50,648 nt of DNA from NCBI GenBank assembly GCA_023251515.1, contig JAHEYQ010000002.1, forward strand, positions 1-50,648, written 5' to 3'. This stretch comes from Bacteroidales bacterium (lineage in GTDB: Bacteria > Bacteroidota > Bacteroidia > Bacteroidales > JACABE01). The notes beneath the pieces were generated by a model that was not told where the DNA came from, ran no database searches, and saw nothing but the letters and a program-made list of their open reading frames with translations. The translations under genes and the position numbers were made by a program. Shown here piece after piece: positions 25,358-34,235 of the stretch (positions are counted from its first letter, which is position 1; every line of letters begins with the position of its first letter).

Positions 25358-27673
25358 TTAATTGACAAACATAATTTTTGTTACAATAGTTTCTTCGCCA
25401 TCTTCATTGGTGCAAAAAACCATATAAACCCCAGTTTGTACCTTTCCCCCACTAAAATTTCTACCATTCCACACAGCCTGCCCTCCTTGAGCAATTGTAT
25501 GATAAACAAGATTTCCGGCAATATCCGTAATTTTCACATTGGCATCTGCTACAAGTCCTTTAATTGCAATAATTCCATTATAATCCGGGCGAACCGGATT
25601 CGGATAAGCATAAACTTCTTTAAAGCTTGCTTCGCCTTTGGTTGCACTACCTCTATATGAAATAACACCATTTTCAGTACCCATAAAAATTTCTCCGTTA
25701 TCGGGGTTTATTCCAATTGAATTAATTGTATTTGATAATAAAGGTGAATTATCTATTGTAAAATGTTCTAGTTGCTGTAATCCATCAGCCGAAATTAAAA
25801 AGACTCCGGCTTTTTGAGTTCCCACCCATTTGCGATTTGCACCATCAATCGCAAGAGCAGTAACCGTTTCAAATTCAAGCAAATGCTGTACAAACCCACC
25901 AAATTCAACAAGTATGGTTTGTGAATTTATCGAAGATTCGTCAGAGGCAGTGGTCTTAAATACATTTTCGGGCGAATAAATCACTTTTATGCCTTTATCG
26001 GTTCCTATCCATATTTCTCCATCCAAATCTTCAGCAAAACAATTTATATCATTGGTTGCAAAATCGCTACCCTTATTAATATTTATCCAGGCTTTCTGAA
26101 TTACATTTTGCTTTTTATTGAATACAGCAATCCGATTTCCTCTTACCAACATCCATACATAATTATTTTTGTCAATCATTATACGGGATACATCATTGTT
26201 TACTATACTATTAACATCAAAAGCTTCCCAACTTCCATTTCGATATTTAACTGACAATCTTTTTTGAACACCGGAATTACTAACCCATAAGTTTCCAGAT
26301 TCATCATATGCCACTCCTCCAATTCTTATTGAATATCTGTTATTTCCAATAAAAATCGGCTGCAAACTACTATTGGTTTCATTAAAAACATTTGAAATTT
26401 TATGATCAGTTAATTCTATTAAACCATCAAACCATGATGCAGCATATATTTTAGAAGAATTTGATGGATCTGCAACTATATCAACAATATCGATAATTGT
26501 ATCAAAACCCGTAACATTATTCTTTGTGAAATTTTTCCAACTTTCATCTGAAAATAAATGATAAGACGCATTTATATATGAATTACTATAAACTCCATTA
26601 TCATAACCACCCGGAGCTATTAAGATCCCGTTATTTGAACTATTAATTGCAAAATTATTCTTGGTAGAAGGGCTGTTTGGTGAAATAAACTGACTTTTAT
26701 TTTTGTCTATATTAAACATTATCAAACCTTTATTATCATCAGCAAACCAAAAATTATTATCTTTATCAATTATTATTTGATTTGGATTAATATTTTTTTG
26801 ATCAATTTGTGCAAAAAAATACACTTTTTCCAGATTATTGTTAAAAGCAAGACCATAACCATAATTTGAACTGATTATGAAATCTTTACTAAAAGTAAGA
26901 TTATAAATGTAGGTAGTATCAAAGGCCTTCCAAATGTTCCCGTCAAATGCAAATAAAGTATCAGCATTGCTGTTTATGCGATCTTTACAAATAACTATCT
27001 TATTATTAAAAAAAGCTATATATGAATACTTTGCATTATAATTGTTTAATGAACTATCCTTTTTCCAATTATTAAAATCTGCCAGATTGGGCGCATTTGT
27101 TCTGGCTTTATAAATACCTATTTCAGTAGCAGCATATAATGAAGTATCATTAACTGCTAAATCCAAAACATCAATTCTACTGCCATTATCTCCAATTATG
27201 TAAGTATCTTTTATTTCTTTCTTTACAACATCCAATACCACAATACCAAAGCCACAAGACAAATATACATTTTTTCCATAAGATGTAATATTATTAATTT
27301 TTTTATTTCCGGGTATTGATTTATTTTTTATATCCGGCATGTTAATTATTTTATTTTCAATAATTAAATCAATATTTGCATTTGAATAAGCAACAATTAC
27401 TGTTTTATAGGCTTTGTTATAATAAATTGCACTTATTCCAACATCAGACAAACCATTAACTTTATTAAGTTGATTTACACTAGCATCCGATTTATCATAG
27501 TAAAATATACTATAAGGTGTTGCAGCATAAATTTTGTTTTCAACTTCCACTACAAATTTAATTTGATTTAATGGCAAATGAACTCTCCAATTTCCAATAT
27601 TAATTCCCTGATTATATGCAGAATTAGAAAATAAAAATAAAAGACTGATAAAAATACTTTTTCTTAGAAACAT
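25358..27673 (-). CDS. porZ: two-propeller secreted protein with T9SS CTD, PorZ-like
   Basis: The protein is 771 residues, close to the 776 of P. gingivalis PorZ. A signal peptide ends around N21, followed by Q22. Then come two-component-regulator-type beta-propeller blades (YAATPYSIFYYDKS, DIDVLDLAVNDTSLYAATEIGI-like strands, LDGEIWIGTDKGIKV) making two propellers to about residue 685. The last 85 residues (YAYPNPVRPDYNG, WNGRNFSGGKVQTGVYMV, TKIMFVN) are a T9SS type A sorting domain. PorZ sits on the surface and takes part in delivering anionic LPS to cargo in the T9SS attachment complex. The assignment rests on length, architecture and the WRVHLPLNQIKFV opening. Ordinary propeller cargo is the alternative. 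Confidence 0.75.
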   Translation of the reverse strand: MFLRKSIFISLLFLFSNSAYNQGINIGNWRVHLPLNQIKFVVEVENKIYAATPYSIFYYDKSDASVNQLNKVNGLSDVGISAIYYNKAYKTVIVAYSNANIDLIIENKIINMPDIKNKSIPGNKKINNITSYGKNVYLSCGFGIVVLDVVKKEIKDTYIIGDNGSRIDVLDLAVNDTSLYAATEIGIYKARTNAPNLADFNNWKKDSSLNNYNAKYSYIAFFNNKIVICKDRINSNADTLFAFDGNIWKAFDTTYIYNLTFSKDFIISSNYGYGLAFNNNLEKVYFFAQIDQKNINPNQIIIDKDNNFWFADDNKGLIMFNIDKNKSQFISPNSPSTKNNFAINSSNNGILIAPGGYDNGVYSNSYINASYHLFSDESWKNFTKNNVTGFDTIIDIVDIVADPSNSSKIYAASWFDGLIELTDHKISNVFNETNSSLQPIFIGNNRYSIRIGGVAYDESGNLWVSNSGVQKRLSVKYRNGSWEAFDVNSIVNNDVSRIMIDKNNYVWMLVRGNRIAVFNKKQNVIQKAWININKGSDFATNDINCFAEDLDGEIWIGTDKGIKVIYSPENVFKTTASDESSINSQTILVEFGGFVQHLLEFETVTALAIDGANRKWVGTQKAGVFLISADGLQQLEHFTIDNSPLLSNTINSIGINPDNGEIFMGTENGVISYRGSATKGEASFKEVYAYPNPVRPDYNGIIAIKGLVADANVKITDIAGNLVYHTIAQGGQAVWNGRNFSGGKVQTGVYMVFCTNEDGEETIVTKIMFVN

Positions 27674-28150
27674 CTGATAAAAATAATAATTATTGCAAAA
27701 ATATATTTTATATAACTATTTTTTAGAAAAAATATTGTTTCAATTGCATTATTTATGCAACAATCTGATTTCCTGATAATAATTTTTACAAAAATAATAA
27801 TTTATTAATTTGACTTGAAATTTACAAAACCACTGAAAAACAAGCAGATAATTATAATAACAATTTACACCAAAGTGATTTATAAATTAATTCATTTTTT
27901 AATGGAATAATGTCGATCAGAAATATGTTATAGGTTCAAGAGCGAAGCGAATTGAACTATTATATATTTCAAATCTATAAATGATCAAATATAAGTCCAA
28001 TAAGAATTAATGATAATTATCAAAATAATCAGGATTTTGAAATTAAATATTAATTTTGCATTAAAGCCTTTTTAAAAAAACAATTGTTTATTAAGCATAT
28101 AGATTTTAAAAAGCAAATATATTTTTTATAATTAATTAATTTCTAATAAT
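27674..28150. other. 476-bp divergent intergenic region
   Basis: This region lies between the divergent PorZ-like and LhgO genes and is more than 75 percent AT. It holds an inverted repeat (atag-g-ttcaa at 27930-27939 against ttgaactat at 27952-27960) whose loop contains agcgaagcga, the same core as the composite repeat at 3287-3298. A -7 box TAATTTTG lies at 28051-28058 ahead of lhgO without a well-spaced -33 partner. A minus-strand TATTTTTG (27696-27703) could serve porZ. No open frame of interest and no RNA gene is visible. Confidence 0.6.
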
Positions 28151-29347
28151 ATGACTTACGATTATCTGATTATTGGTGGCGGAATTATAGGTTTGGCAAT
28201 TGCCAGAGAACTGACAAACAGATTTCCGGAATCTAAAATTGCAGTTTTGGAAAAAGAACCCGATGTTGCCTATCATAGTAGCGGCAGAAATAGTGGCGTT
28301 TTACACGCAGGATTCTATTATACAGCAGATTCGCTTAAAGCAAAATTTACCAGAGATGGCAATAAGCAACTCAGAGAGTATTGTTATGCTAATAATTTAA
28401 AAATTAATGAATGTAAAAAAGTTGTAGTTGCTAAAGACGAAAGTGAATTACCTTCGCTTTTTGAATTGGATAAACGTGGAAAAACCAATGGTGTGGACGT
28501 AACAATTATTGATGAAAAAGAGCTTTTTGAAATAGACCCGAATGTAAAAACCTTTAAAAACGCTTTATATTCTCCTTCTACTGCAACGGTTGATCCGGTA
28601 GAAGTAAATCAGGCTATAAAAAATGAATTAATCGGAAAAGGAGTTGAATTCTTTTTCGGTGAAGGTTATGAATCAAGAGTTGATGGAAATACCATAAAAA
28701 CAACAAAAGGCAATTTATTATCAGCTATTAAACTGATTAATGCTGCCGGATTATATGCCGATAAAGTTGCAAAAGATTTTGGTTTTTCAGAAAAATATAC
28801 AATCATTCCATTTAAAGGAGTTTATCTGAAATATCATGGTTCAGATAAACCCGTTTCTACAAATGTATATCCTGTTCCAAATTTAAAAAATCCATTTTTG
28901 GGTGTTCATTTTACGGTTACAGTTGATGGTACTGTAAAAATTGGTCCCACTTCAATGCCAGCATTTTGGAGAGAAAATTATCAGGGGTTTGATCAGTTTA
29001 GTGCAAGCGAAGCCTTTAATGTTTTAACATGGGAAGCTCGGTTATTCTTATCTAATGCATTTGGTTTCAGAAGTCTGGCTATTGATGAAATAAAAAAATA
29101 TAACATGAAATACTTTGCCGGTTTAGCTGAAAATCTGGTTAAAAAGCTTGATGTAAAGGGATTTGATGAATGGGGAAACCCTGGCATCAGAGCACAATTA
29201 CTCAACAAACAAACTAAAGAACTGGTTATGGATTTTGTAGTAGAAGGTGATAACAATACCATACATGTTTTAAATGCGGTATCTCCTGCTTTCACATGCA
29301 GTTTCCCATTTGCTAAATGGGTGGTTGACAATTACGTCATTAAATAA
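28151..29347 (+). CDS. lhgO: L-2-hydroxyglutarate oxidase/dehydrogenase
   Basis: This 398-residue FAD-dependent DAO-superfamily enzyme oxidises L-2-hydroxyglutarate to 2-oxoglutarate and passes electrons to oxygen or the quinone pool. The Rossmann FAD motif is IIGGGIIGLAIARELTNRFP (about 6-25). The characteristic substrate-site segment YHSSGRNSGVLHAGFYY is at about 41-57. Further family segments are LYSPSTATVDPVEV, PFKGVYLKY and a C-terminal SPAFTCSFPFAKWV. The enzyme normally repairs the metabolite made by promiscuous dehydrogenases. It is single in its transcript and followed by a terminator. Confidence 0.93.
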   Translation: MTYDYLIIGGGIIGLAIARELTNRFPESKIAVLEKEPDVAYHSSGRNSGVLHAGFYYTADSLKAKFTRDGNKQLREYCYANNLKINECKKVVVAKDESELPSLFELDKRGKTNGVDVTIIDEKELFEIDPNVKTFKNALYSPSTATVDPVEVNQAIKNELIGKGVEFFFGEGYESRVDGNTIKTTKGNLLSAIKLINAAGLYADKVAKDFGFSEKYTIIPFKGVYLKYHGSDKPVSTNVYPVPNLKNPFLGVHFTVTVDGTVKIGPTSMPAFWRENYQGFDQFSASEAFNVLTWEARLFLSNAFGFRSLAIDEIKKYNMKYFAGLAENLVKKLDVKGFDEWGNPGIRAQLLNKQTKELVMDFVVEGDNNTIHVLNAVSPAFTCSFPFAKWVVDNYVIK

Positions 29348-29370
29348 TCTTATTAAATATCGCTTTATTT

Positions 29371-29406
29371 AGAGTTCAAAAGTAAAATGCTTTTGAACTC
29401 TTTATT
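29371..29406 (+). terminator. intrinsic terminator after lhgO
   Basis: agagttcaaaag (29371-29382) pairs perfectly with cttttgaactct (29390-29401) across the loop taaaatg and is followed by ttattattttt. Confidence 0.88.
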
Positions 29407-29469
29407 ATTTTTAATACTTAATGGCACAAATATTGCATAAATCTCAATAGAATTTAAATACATAAAAAA

Positions 29470-29883
29470 ATGAGAGCTTTAAGATCAAACAGATTTTTAT
29501 TTTTAATTATTTTTGCTTTCGTAATAATTTCATGCGAAAAAACTGATAATAATCAAGATATTACAATTACCAGAAATGATTATGTAGGGACGTGGACATG
29601 TACAGAAGTTCCAATAACAAAAGCCATTTATTTCGATTGTGATATTAGTATTGACGAAAATTCAGAAGATAAAATTAAAATCCAGAATTTTGCAGGTTTA
29701 AATCAAATTGCATACGTAAAAGTAAATGGAAAATCTTTGATTTTGCCTAAACAAACGCTGAATGGCAATACCATTGAAGGAATAGGCAATTATGTAAACA
29801 AAGATTATATTACCTGGCAATATTATGTAAAAATTGGTAATTCAGACAGTTCTATGTATAATACCAATTTCAATAGGAAATAA
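29470..29883 (+). CDS. small lipoprotein of unknown function
   Basis: The protein is 137 residues. The signal segment FLFLIIFAFVIISCEK contains a lipobox with Cys22. The mature part is about 115 residues and beta-rich, with a lipocalin-like flavour (YVGTWTCTEVP near its start, then ISIDENSEDKIKIQNFAGL). It resembles small Bacteroidota lipoproteins of unknown role. WTCTE and FDCD contribute two further cysteines that could form a disulphide. It stands alone after the lhgO terminator. Confidence 0.72.
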   Translation: MRALRSNRFLFLIIFAFVIISCEKTDNNQDITITRNDYVGTWTCTEVPITKAIYFDCDISIDENSEDKIKIQNFAGLNQIAYVKVNGKSLILPKQTLNGNTIEGIGNYVNKDYITWQYYVKIGNSDSSMYNTNFNRK

Positions 29884-29914
29884 AAAAAGGCTCTCAAAAT
29901 TGAGAGCCTTTTTC
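29884..29914. terminator. bidirectional terminator
   Basis: aaaaaggctctcaa (29884-29897) and ttgagagccttttt (29900-29913) form a perfect 14-bp stem with a two-base centre. It lies between convergent genes, and A and T tracts on both sides suit both strands. Confidence 0.9.
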
Positions 29915-29928
29915 AATATTTTATAGGA

Positions 29929-30642
29929 TTAATTTCCAAAGACATAACCAAATTGAATACCGAAGCTTATTCCAACAGCATCGGGAACTAAGTTGCATGA
30001 TCCATCAAATCCTACTAAGTATTTTTCCCCAAAGTTATAGAGAAATCCACCTCTTAAGGTTCCTCCAAACTTTGTTTCCATAAATCCTGTTGAACCTGCA
30101 AACATTATTCCAATATCTGCACCAGCATAAGGTTTAAATTCATCTTCCATAAAGAAATACTTAAATGTAGCTGCAATTGGCATTACGATTGAAGCAACAC
30201 CATCACCTGTAAAAGTTCCTCCAAAACCATCATCTATTGTAATAGATTTACCTGAATATACATAATAGCCATAAGTGATACCAACAGCAAATTTATTACT
30301 AATTAAACCTTCTATTGTACCTTGAGCCATAAACCCCATACCTGAATAATCTGATAAAGAACCTATTGGCACAGTAAGCCCAATACGCGAATAAAGCATT
30401 AATGCAAAATCACCACTGCCACCTCGGCGACCTCTCTTTTTTCTTCTTTTTTTATCAGTATCATTATCTTCATCTGAGATAAATATTTTTGAATCAGTAT
30501 TTTTTTCTTTAAAAACAGTCTTTTCGTCTGAATTTAAATCAAAAGCTGATTTTTTAAGTGAATTTCCGGTGAAACTCATTTGTGCACTTGCACCCAAAGT
30601 AAGTAATAAACTTACAAATAACATAAAAGTAATTTTCTTCAT
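29929..30642 (-). CDS. outer membrane beta-barrel protein
   Basis: The protein is 237 residues. The signal peptide MKKITFMLFVSLLLTLGASA is followed by Q21. A charged linker contains a lysine/arginine cluster (DKKRRKKRGRRGGSG). A small barrel of about eight alternating strands follows (FALMLYSRIGLTVPIGSLSD, FAVGITYGYYVYSGK, FKPYAGADIGIMFAGSTG). It ends in an aromatic-plus-asparagine terminus (FGYVFGN) consistent with a Bam substrate. This is an OmpX/opacity-type barrel of unknown function. The strongly basic run just inside the barrel is unusual and could bind LPS or DNA. Confidence 0.8.
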   Translation of the reverse strand: MKKITFMLFVSLLLTLGASAQMSFTGNSLKKSAFDLNSDEKTVFKEKNTDSKIFISDEDNDTDKKRRKKRGRRGGSGDFALMLYSRIGLTVPIGSLSDYSGMGFMAQGTIEGLISNKFAVGITYGYYVYSGKSITIDDGFGGTFTGDGVASIVMPIAATFKYFFMEDEFKPYAGADIGIMFAGSTGFMETKFGGTLRGGFLYNFGEKYLVGFDGSCNLVPDAVGISFGIQFGYVFGN

Positions 30643-30685
30643 TTAATTCTTTTTTTTTAGTTGAAAAAATATTTTGATTATGTAG

Positions 30686-30715
30686 CAAAATTAAAAATAT
30701 TTTTTTAAACACAAA
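30686..30715 (-). promoter_or_regulatory. promoter of the 237-residue barrel protein gene
   Basis: On the minus strand TTTG (caaa at 30712-30715) and TAATTTTG (caaaatta at 30686-30693) are 18 bp apart, a good fit to the Bacteroidota promoter consensus. The start codon at 30642 is about 45 bp downstream. Confidence 0.65.
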
Positions 30716-30892
30716 ATTTTTTTAATATGTTTATAATTTTTTGTCAGATTTCAGACTTCAGGCAGAAATGGGCTTGCCAAAAATCATCTTTGAGTATGAG
30801 ATTAAATTCTATTGACTCGTTTCTTCATATGATTAACCTAAACATCTAAATAATTCTCTTATTATATTATTTAAATTTTCAATAAAAGCAAG

Positions 30893-31741
30893 CTATTTGG
30901 TTAGAGGCTCAATTGTTTTTTCAATTGTTTCATATTCAAATACAAAACCTTCATCTAACAATCTTTGAGGTACAACATTTTGCCCTTCGGTAATTACAAT
31001 TGATCCTTCACCATACAAAATTTTAAAAACAAATTCAGGTACATTAAAAAAAGCGTGTTTATTTATTTTAGCAGATAAAACTTCAGCAAATTCTTTATTA
31101 GTCAATGATTTGGGTGCAGAAAGGTTATAAACCGTATGCCTTTGTTCATTGTTGATAATATGAATAATGGCATTAACCAAATCATCAATGTAAATCCATG
31201 AAAACCATTGCTTACCACTTCCGATTTTACCTCCACATCCATACTTAAATGGCAAATACATCTTTGGGAAAGCTCCATCTTTTTTATCTAAAACAACTGA
31301 AAATCTTAAAATTACAGTATTAATTTGAGCCTTCATTGCTTCTGCTTCCCAATCTTTACAAATTGTTGCTAAAAAATTATCAGAAAAGTTTTGCGAAATT
31401 TCATCATGTTTGTTTTGTGAATCATAAATTCCAATTGCAGATGCTGACATAAGCAATTTGGGTTTGGCATTTGATTTATTAATCGCATCAACCAAGATTC
31501 TTGTTGTTAAAATCCTACTGTCATATAATACTTTTTTATACGCTTTTGTCCATCTTTTAGCAATGGGTGCACCAGCTAAATTGATGATAATATCACAATC
31601 TTTAATTTTTTGAATCAAGATTTCTTCACCTTTGTCAAAATCAAAACGTGATAAAGAAAAAACGGTAAAACCAAGTTCATTAAATTTATCTGTAAGTCTT
31701 TTACCTATAAAACCACTTGCTCCACTAATTGCAATTTTCAT
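30893..31741 (-). CDS. TIGR01777 family SDR epimerase (YfcH-like)
   Basis: The protein is 282 residues. An extended-SDR nucleotide-binding motif, SGASGFIGKRL, lies at 6-16. It also has the family-typical segments INLAGAPIAKRWTKAYKK, SASAIGIYD and WFSWIYIDDLVNAI, and a C-terminal DUF1731-like tail around VVPQRLLDEGF. This clan includes E. coli YfcH and plant SULA; substrates are unknown. The YNSD-type catalytic Tyr is replaced by the YD of GIYDSQ, as usual in the family. It overlaps the MmcQ-like gene by the ATGA quadruplet, so the pair is translationally coupled. Confidence 0.92.
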   Translation of the reverse strand: MKIAISGASGFIGKRLTDKFNELGFTVFSLSRFDFDKGEEILIQKIKDCDIIINLAGAPIAKRWTKAYKKVLYDSRILTTRILVDAINKSNAKPKLLMSASAIGIYDSQNKHDEISQNFSDNFLATICKDWEAEAMKAQINTVILRFSVVLDKKDGAFPKMYLPFKYGCGGKIGSGKQWFSWIYIDDLVNAIIHIINNEQRHTVYNLSAPKSLTNKEFAEVLSAKINKHAFFNVPEFVFKILYGEGSIVITEGQNVVPQRLLDEGFVFEYETIEKTIEPLTK

Positions 31742-32094
31742 AACCCATTCAATATCTGAATTTTTACTTTTTTTGTTAAGCTATCGAATACCAATTGATA
31801 TGAATCATCTATCCATTCTTTTATCAATGAATCTTTAACAGTATCATCCATTTCAACTGTATTCCACAATTTCTTATTCATATGATAACCAGGCTTTACT
31901 GTCGGATACTTTTCTCTAAGTTCAATTGCTTTCTCAGGATCACATTTCAGATTAATACTTAAATCACCGTCCAAATTGGTAAGTGCAAACATTTTTTCGC
32001 CAATTTTAAAAACCAATGTAACTTCATCAAAAGGGAAACACTCAGTTGCTCCTTTTTTCGACAAACAATATTCTCTTAACTCCTCAATATTCAT
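31738..32094 (-). CDS. MmcQ/YjbR family DNA-binding-like protein
   Basis: I chose the ATG at 32092-32094 (MNIEELREYCLSKKGATECF, 118 residues); the longer frame to 32142 needs a TTG. The family has a double-wing fold that resembles DNA-binding domains, but DNA binding has rarely been shown. Recognisable features are the opening above, FKIGEKMFALTNL, LKCDPEKAIELREKYP, and GYHMNKKLWNTVEMD. Its stop overlaps the start of the epimerase gene (ATGA). Confidence 0.92.
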   Translation of the reverse strand: MNIEELREYCLSKKGATECFPFDEVTLVFKIGEKMFALTNLDGDLSINLKCDPEKAIELREKYPTVKPGYHMNKKLWNTVEMDDTVKDSLIKEWIDDSYQLVFDSLTKKVKIQILNGL

Positions 32095-32153
32095 AAACTT
32101 ATAAATTTGACTATTACAAATTATACTATAATTTATTTTCAAAAGTTTAGTAT

Positions 32154-33383
32154 TTATTTTTCAATAATTTTCACATCCAACGCATCACGTAAACCATTAC
32201 CTATTATCATAAAAGATAAAACCATTATCATTATAGCAATACCCGGCAAAACTGCCAAATAAGCAGCATCAAGAATAATATATGCATAATTATCTTTTAT
32301 CATACTTCCCCATGATGGCATAGGTGGCTGAACGCCAATACCCAGAAAACTTAAACCGGCCTCCATTAAAATAGCTGAAGCAAAATTAGCAGCCGAAATA
32401 ACGATAACAGCTCCTATTATGTTAGGCAAAATATGATTGAATATTAATCTGCTGTTTTTGAAGCCCATAGCTTTTCCTGCCTCAACAAACTCTTTTTCTC
32501 TGATACTCAATATCTGACCACGAACTACACGGGCAACTTCAACCCACATAGTTAATCCAACCGCTATAAACACTTGCCAGAATCCTTTTCCCAAAGCAAA
32601 AGTAATTGCAATTACCAGCAAAAGCGTTGGTATTGACCATACTACATTAATAAACCAAACTATAAGATTATCAACCCATCCCCTGAAAAAACCAGCCAAT
32701 GAACCCAATAAAATGCCTATTACCAATGATATAAAAACTGAAATAAATCCGACTGATAAACTAACTCTTGTCCCAATAATTAGCTGGCTTAATAAATCTC
32801 TTCCAAATCGGTCTGATCCTAATAAATATTTTTTTTTATAAAAAGAATTTTGCAAAATCTCTTTTTGTAAAGATTCTATCGTTTTACGTTGCAACTCACC
32901 ATCTATATCTTTAAATATTAAATATTTATCTTTTTTAAATACAGGATAATCAAAGTTTAATGAAAACAAAACATCGGCAATATTTATTCTTTTTAATTCA
33001 CCATCATTTGGAGTCAGACCAGTATAAACCTCAATATCAATATATTCATCAATAAAATTATATTTAAAAATGGGTATTGAAGTATATTTACTTCTTTCAC
33101 CATAAAGCATTTTATTTAAAAAATTAAAATTTTCATCAGGTTCATTTTTTCTGATTTTTAGCATATTAACACTAAACCCCGGTTTCTTTGTAGCCAATTC
33201 AAGATACTGATCGTTGGCAAAAGGAGTTGAATCGGGTGTAATTAAGTAAGCTAAAATACTGCATAAAATAAAAAACAATACAATTAACATTGCACCGAAA
33301 GACAATTTATTCTTTACAAATCGATTCCATGCTATTTTTGATAAAGATGCTGATGCTATATATTTCTTTTTATTGAATATCAT
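32154..33383 (-). CDS. peptide-type ABC transporter permease, OppC/DppC-like, with periplasmic insertion
   Basis: I chose the ATG at 33381-33383 (409 residues); extension to 33404 would need TTG. One membrane helix (about 30-50) is followed by a large extracytoplasmic segment of about 130 residues. The permease core then follows with LLGSDRFGRDLLSQLIIGTR, five helices, the EAA loop EAGKAMGFKNSRLIFNHILP and SFLGIGVQPPMPSWGSMI. These mark a dipeptide/oligopeptide or nickel-type permease of the C class. OppC is normally about 300 residues, and the extra region between the first helix and the core is seen in Bacteroidota forms. No OppA, OppB or ATPase gene is adjacent, so it must work with partners elsewhere. 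Confidence 0.9.
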   Translation of the reverse strand: MIFNKKKYIASASLSKIAWNRFVKNKLSFGAMLIVLFFILCSILAYLITPDSTPFANDQYLELATKKPGFSVNMLKIRKNEPDENFNFLNKMLYGERSKYTSIPIFKYNFIDEYIDIEVYTGLTPNDGELKRINIADVLFSLNFDYPVFKKDKYLIFKDIDGELQRKTIESLQKEILQNSFYKKKYLLGSDRFGRDLLSQLIIGTRVSLSVGFISVFISLVIGILLGSLAGFFRGWVDNLIVWFINVVWSIPTLLLVIAITFALGKGFWQVFIAVGLTMWVEVARVVRGQILSIREKEFVEAGKAMGFKNSRLIFNHILPNIIGAVIVISAANFASAILMEAGLSFLGIGVQPPMPSWGSMIKDNYAYIILDAAYLAVLPGIAIMIMVLSFMIIGNGLRDALDVKIIEK

Positions 33384-33455
33384 AAGCTTTTTTTCAGACT
33401 TCAAATTTATAAAAACTATTACAATTCAACTCTATAAAAATATTAATTTATTCAA

Positions 33456-33489
33456 TTTGTTACTGAATTAATATTTGTACGTATTTTTG
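33456..33489 (+). promoter_or_regulatory. promoter of the YiiX-like gene and sdaA
   Basis: TTTG at 33456-33459 and TATTTTTG at 33482-33489 are 22 bp apart, slightly longer than the usual 19-21. The start codon at 33540 is about 50 bp downstream. It probably serves the coupled sdaA as well. Confidence 0.55.
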
Positions 33490-33539
33490 CAAAACAAACT
33501 TTATAATTAAAGTATTTCATTTATTTTAATAATAAACAG

Positions 33540-34235
33540 ATGAACAGAAACTTAGCATTTATTTTACTCTTCACTTTTTTTATCATAGGCATCAACTTTG
33601 ATAGTCAATCGCAATCAAAAACATTTGAATTACAGGAAGGAGATATCCTTTTTCAGGATTTGGACTGTGGCCCGTTTTGTGATGCAATTGAAAAAGTTAC
33701 TTTTGGCTATAAAGGCTGCAAATTTTCGCATGTAGCTTTGGCCATCAAAAATGAGCAAGGCAAAATTTCAGTTTTAGAAGCAGTTAGCAAAGGAGTTTGT
33801 ATTACTGATTTGGAAACATTTTTGGCTAAAAGTCATGATGTTAATAATAATCCGAAAGTTATTGTTGGAAGACTTAAAACCAAATATCAAAAATTAATTC
33901 CAAAGGCAATAATTGAAGCTAAAAAACTGATTGGCAGACCATATGACGATGTTTTTTGCATTACAAATAATGATTATTACTGCTCTGAAATCATTTATGA
34001 TGTTTTTAAAATTTCAAATAATGGAAAAGCAATTTTTAGTATATATCCAATGACTTTTAATGATCCGGAAACAGGAAAAACATTTCCGGCCTGGGTTGAT
34101 TATTTTAAAGAATTAAACAAACCGATACCAGAAGGTGAATTGGGTAACGGGCCAGGAAGTATTTCATTATCAAACAAATTAAACATTATACACTTTTACG
34201 GAATACCCAATGGTTATCAAAACAATACAAAATAA
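33540..34235 (+). CDS. YiiX/YebB-like NlpC/P60-superfamily cysteine hydrolase
   Basis: The protein is 231 residues. The signal peptide ends near FDS or DSQS, with a Gln at the cleavage site. The permuted NlpC/P60 (YiiX, DUF830) pattern is present: GDILFQDLDCGPFCDAI, the catalytic His in GCKFSHVALAI, and the catalytic Cys in DYYCSEIIYDVF (about residue 145). Relatives hydrolyse amide or thioester bonds in cell-wall peptides or lipids. The substrate is unknown. Its TAA overlaps the ATG of sdaA by one base (TAATG), so the two are translationally coupled, an unexpected pairing. Confidence 0.85.
   Translation: MNRNLAFILLFTFFIIGINFDSQSQSKTFELQEGDILFQDLDCGPFCDAIEKVTFGYKGCKFSHVALAIKNEQGKISVLEAVSKGVCITDLETFLAKSHDVNNNPKVIVGRLKTKYQKLIPKAIIEAKKLIGRPYDDVFCITNNDYYCSEIIYDVFKISNNGKAIFSIYPMTFNDPETGKTFPAWVDYFKELNKPIPEGELGNGPGSISLSNKLNIIHFYGIPNGYQNNTK

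Noticed and set aside
28993..29331. 112-codon minus-strand frame inside lhgO
   Set aside because: It is entirely antisense to a well-supported gene and has no recognisable motif.
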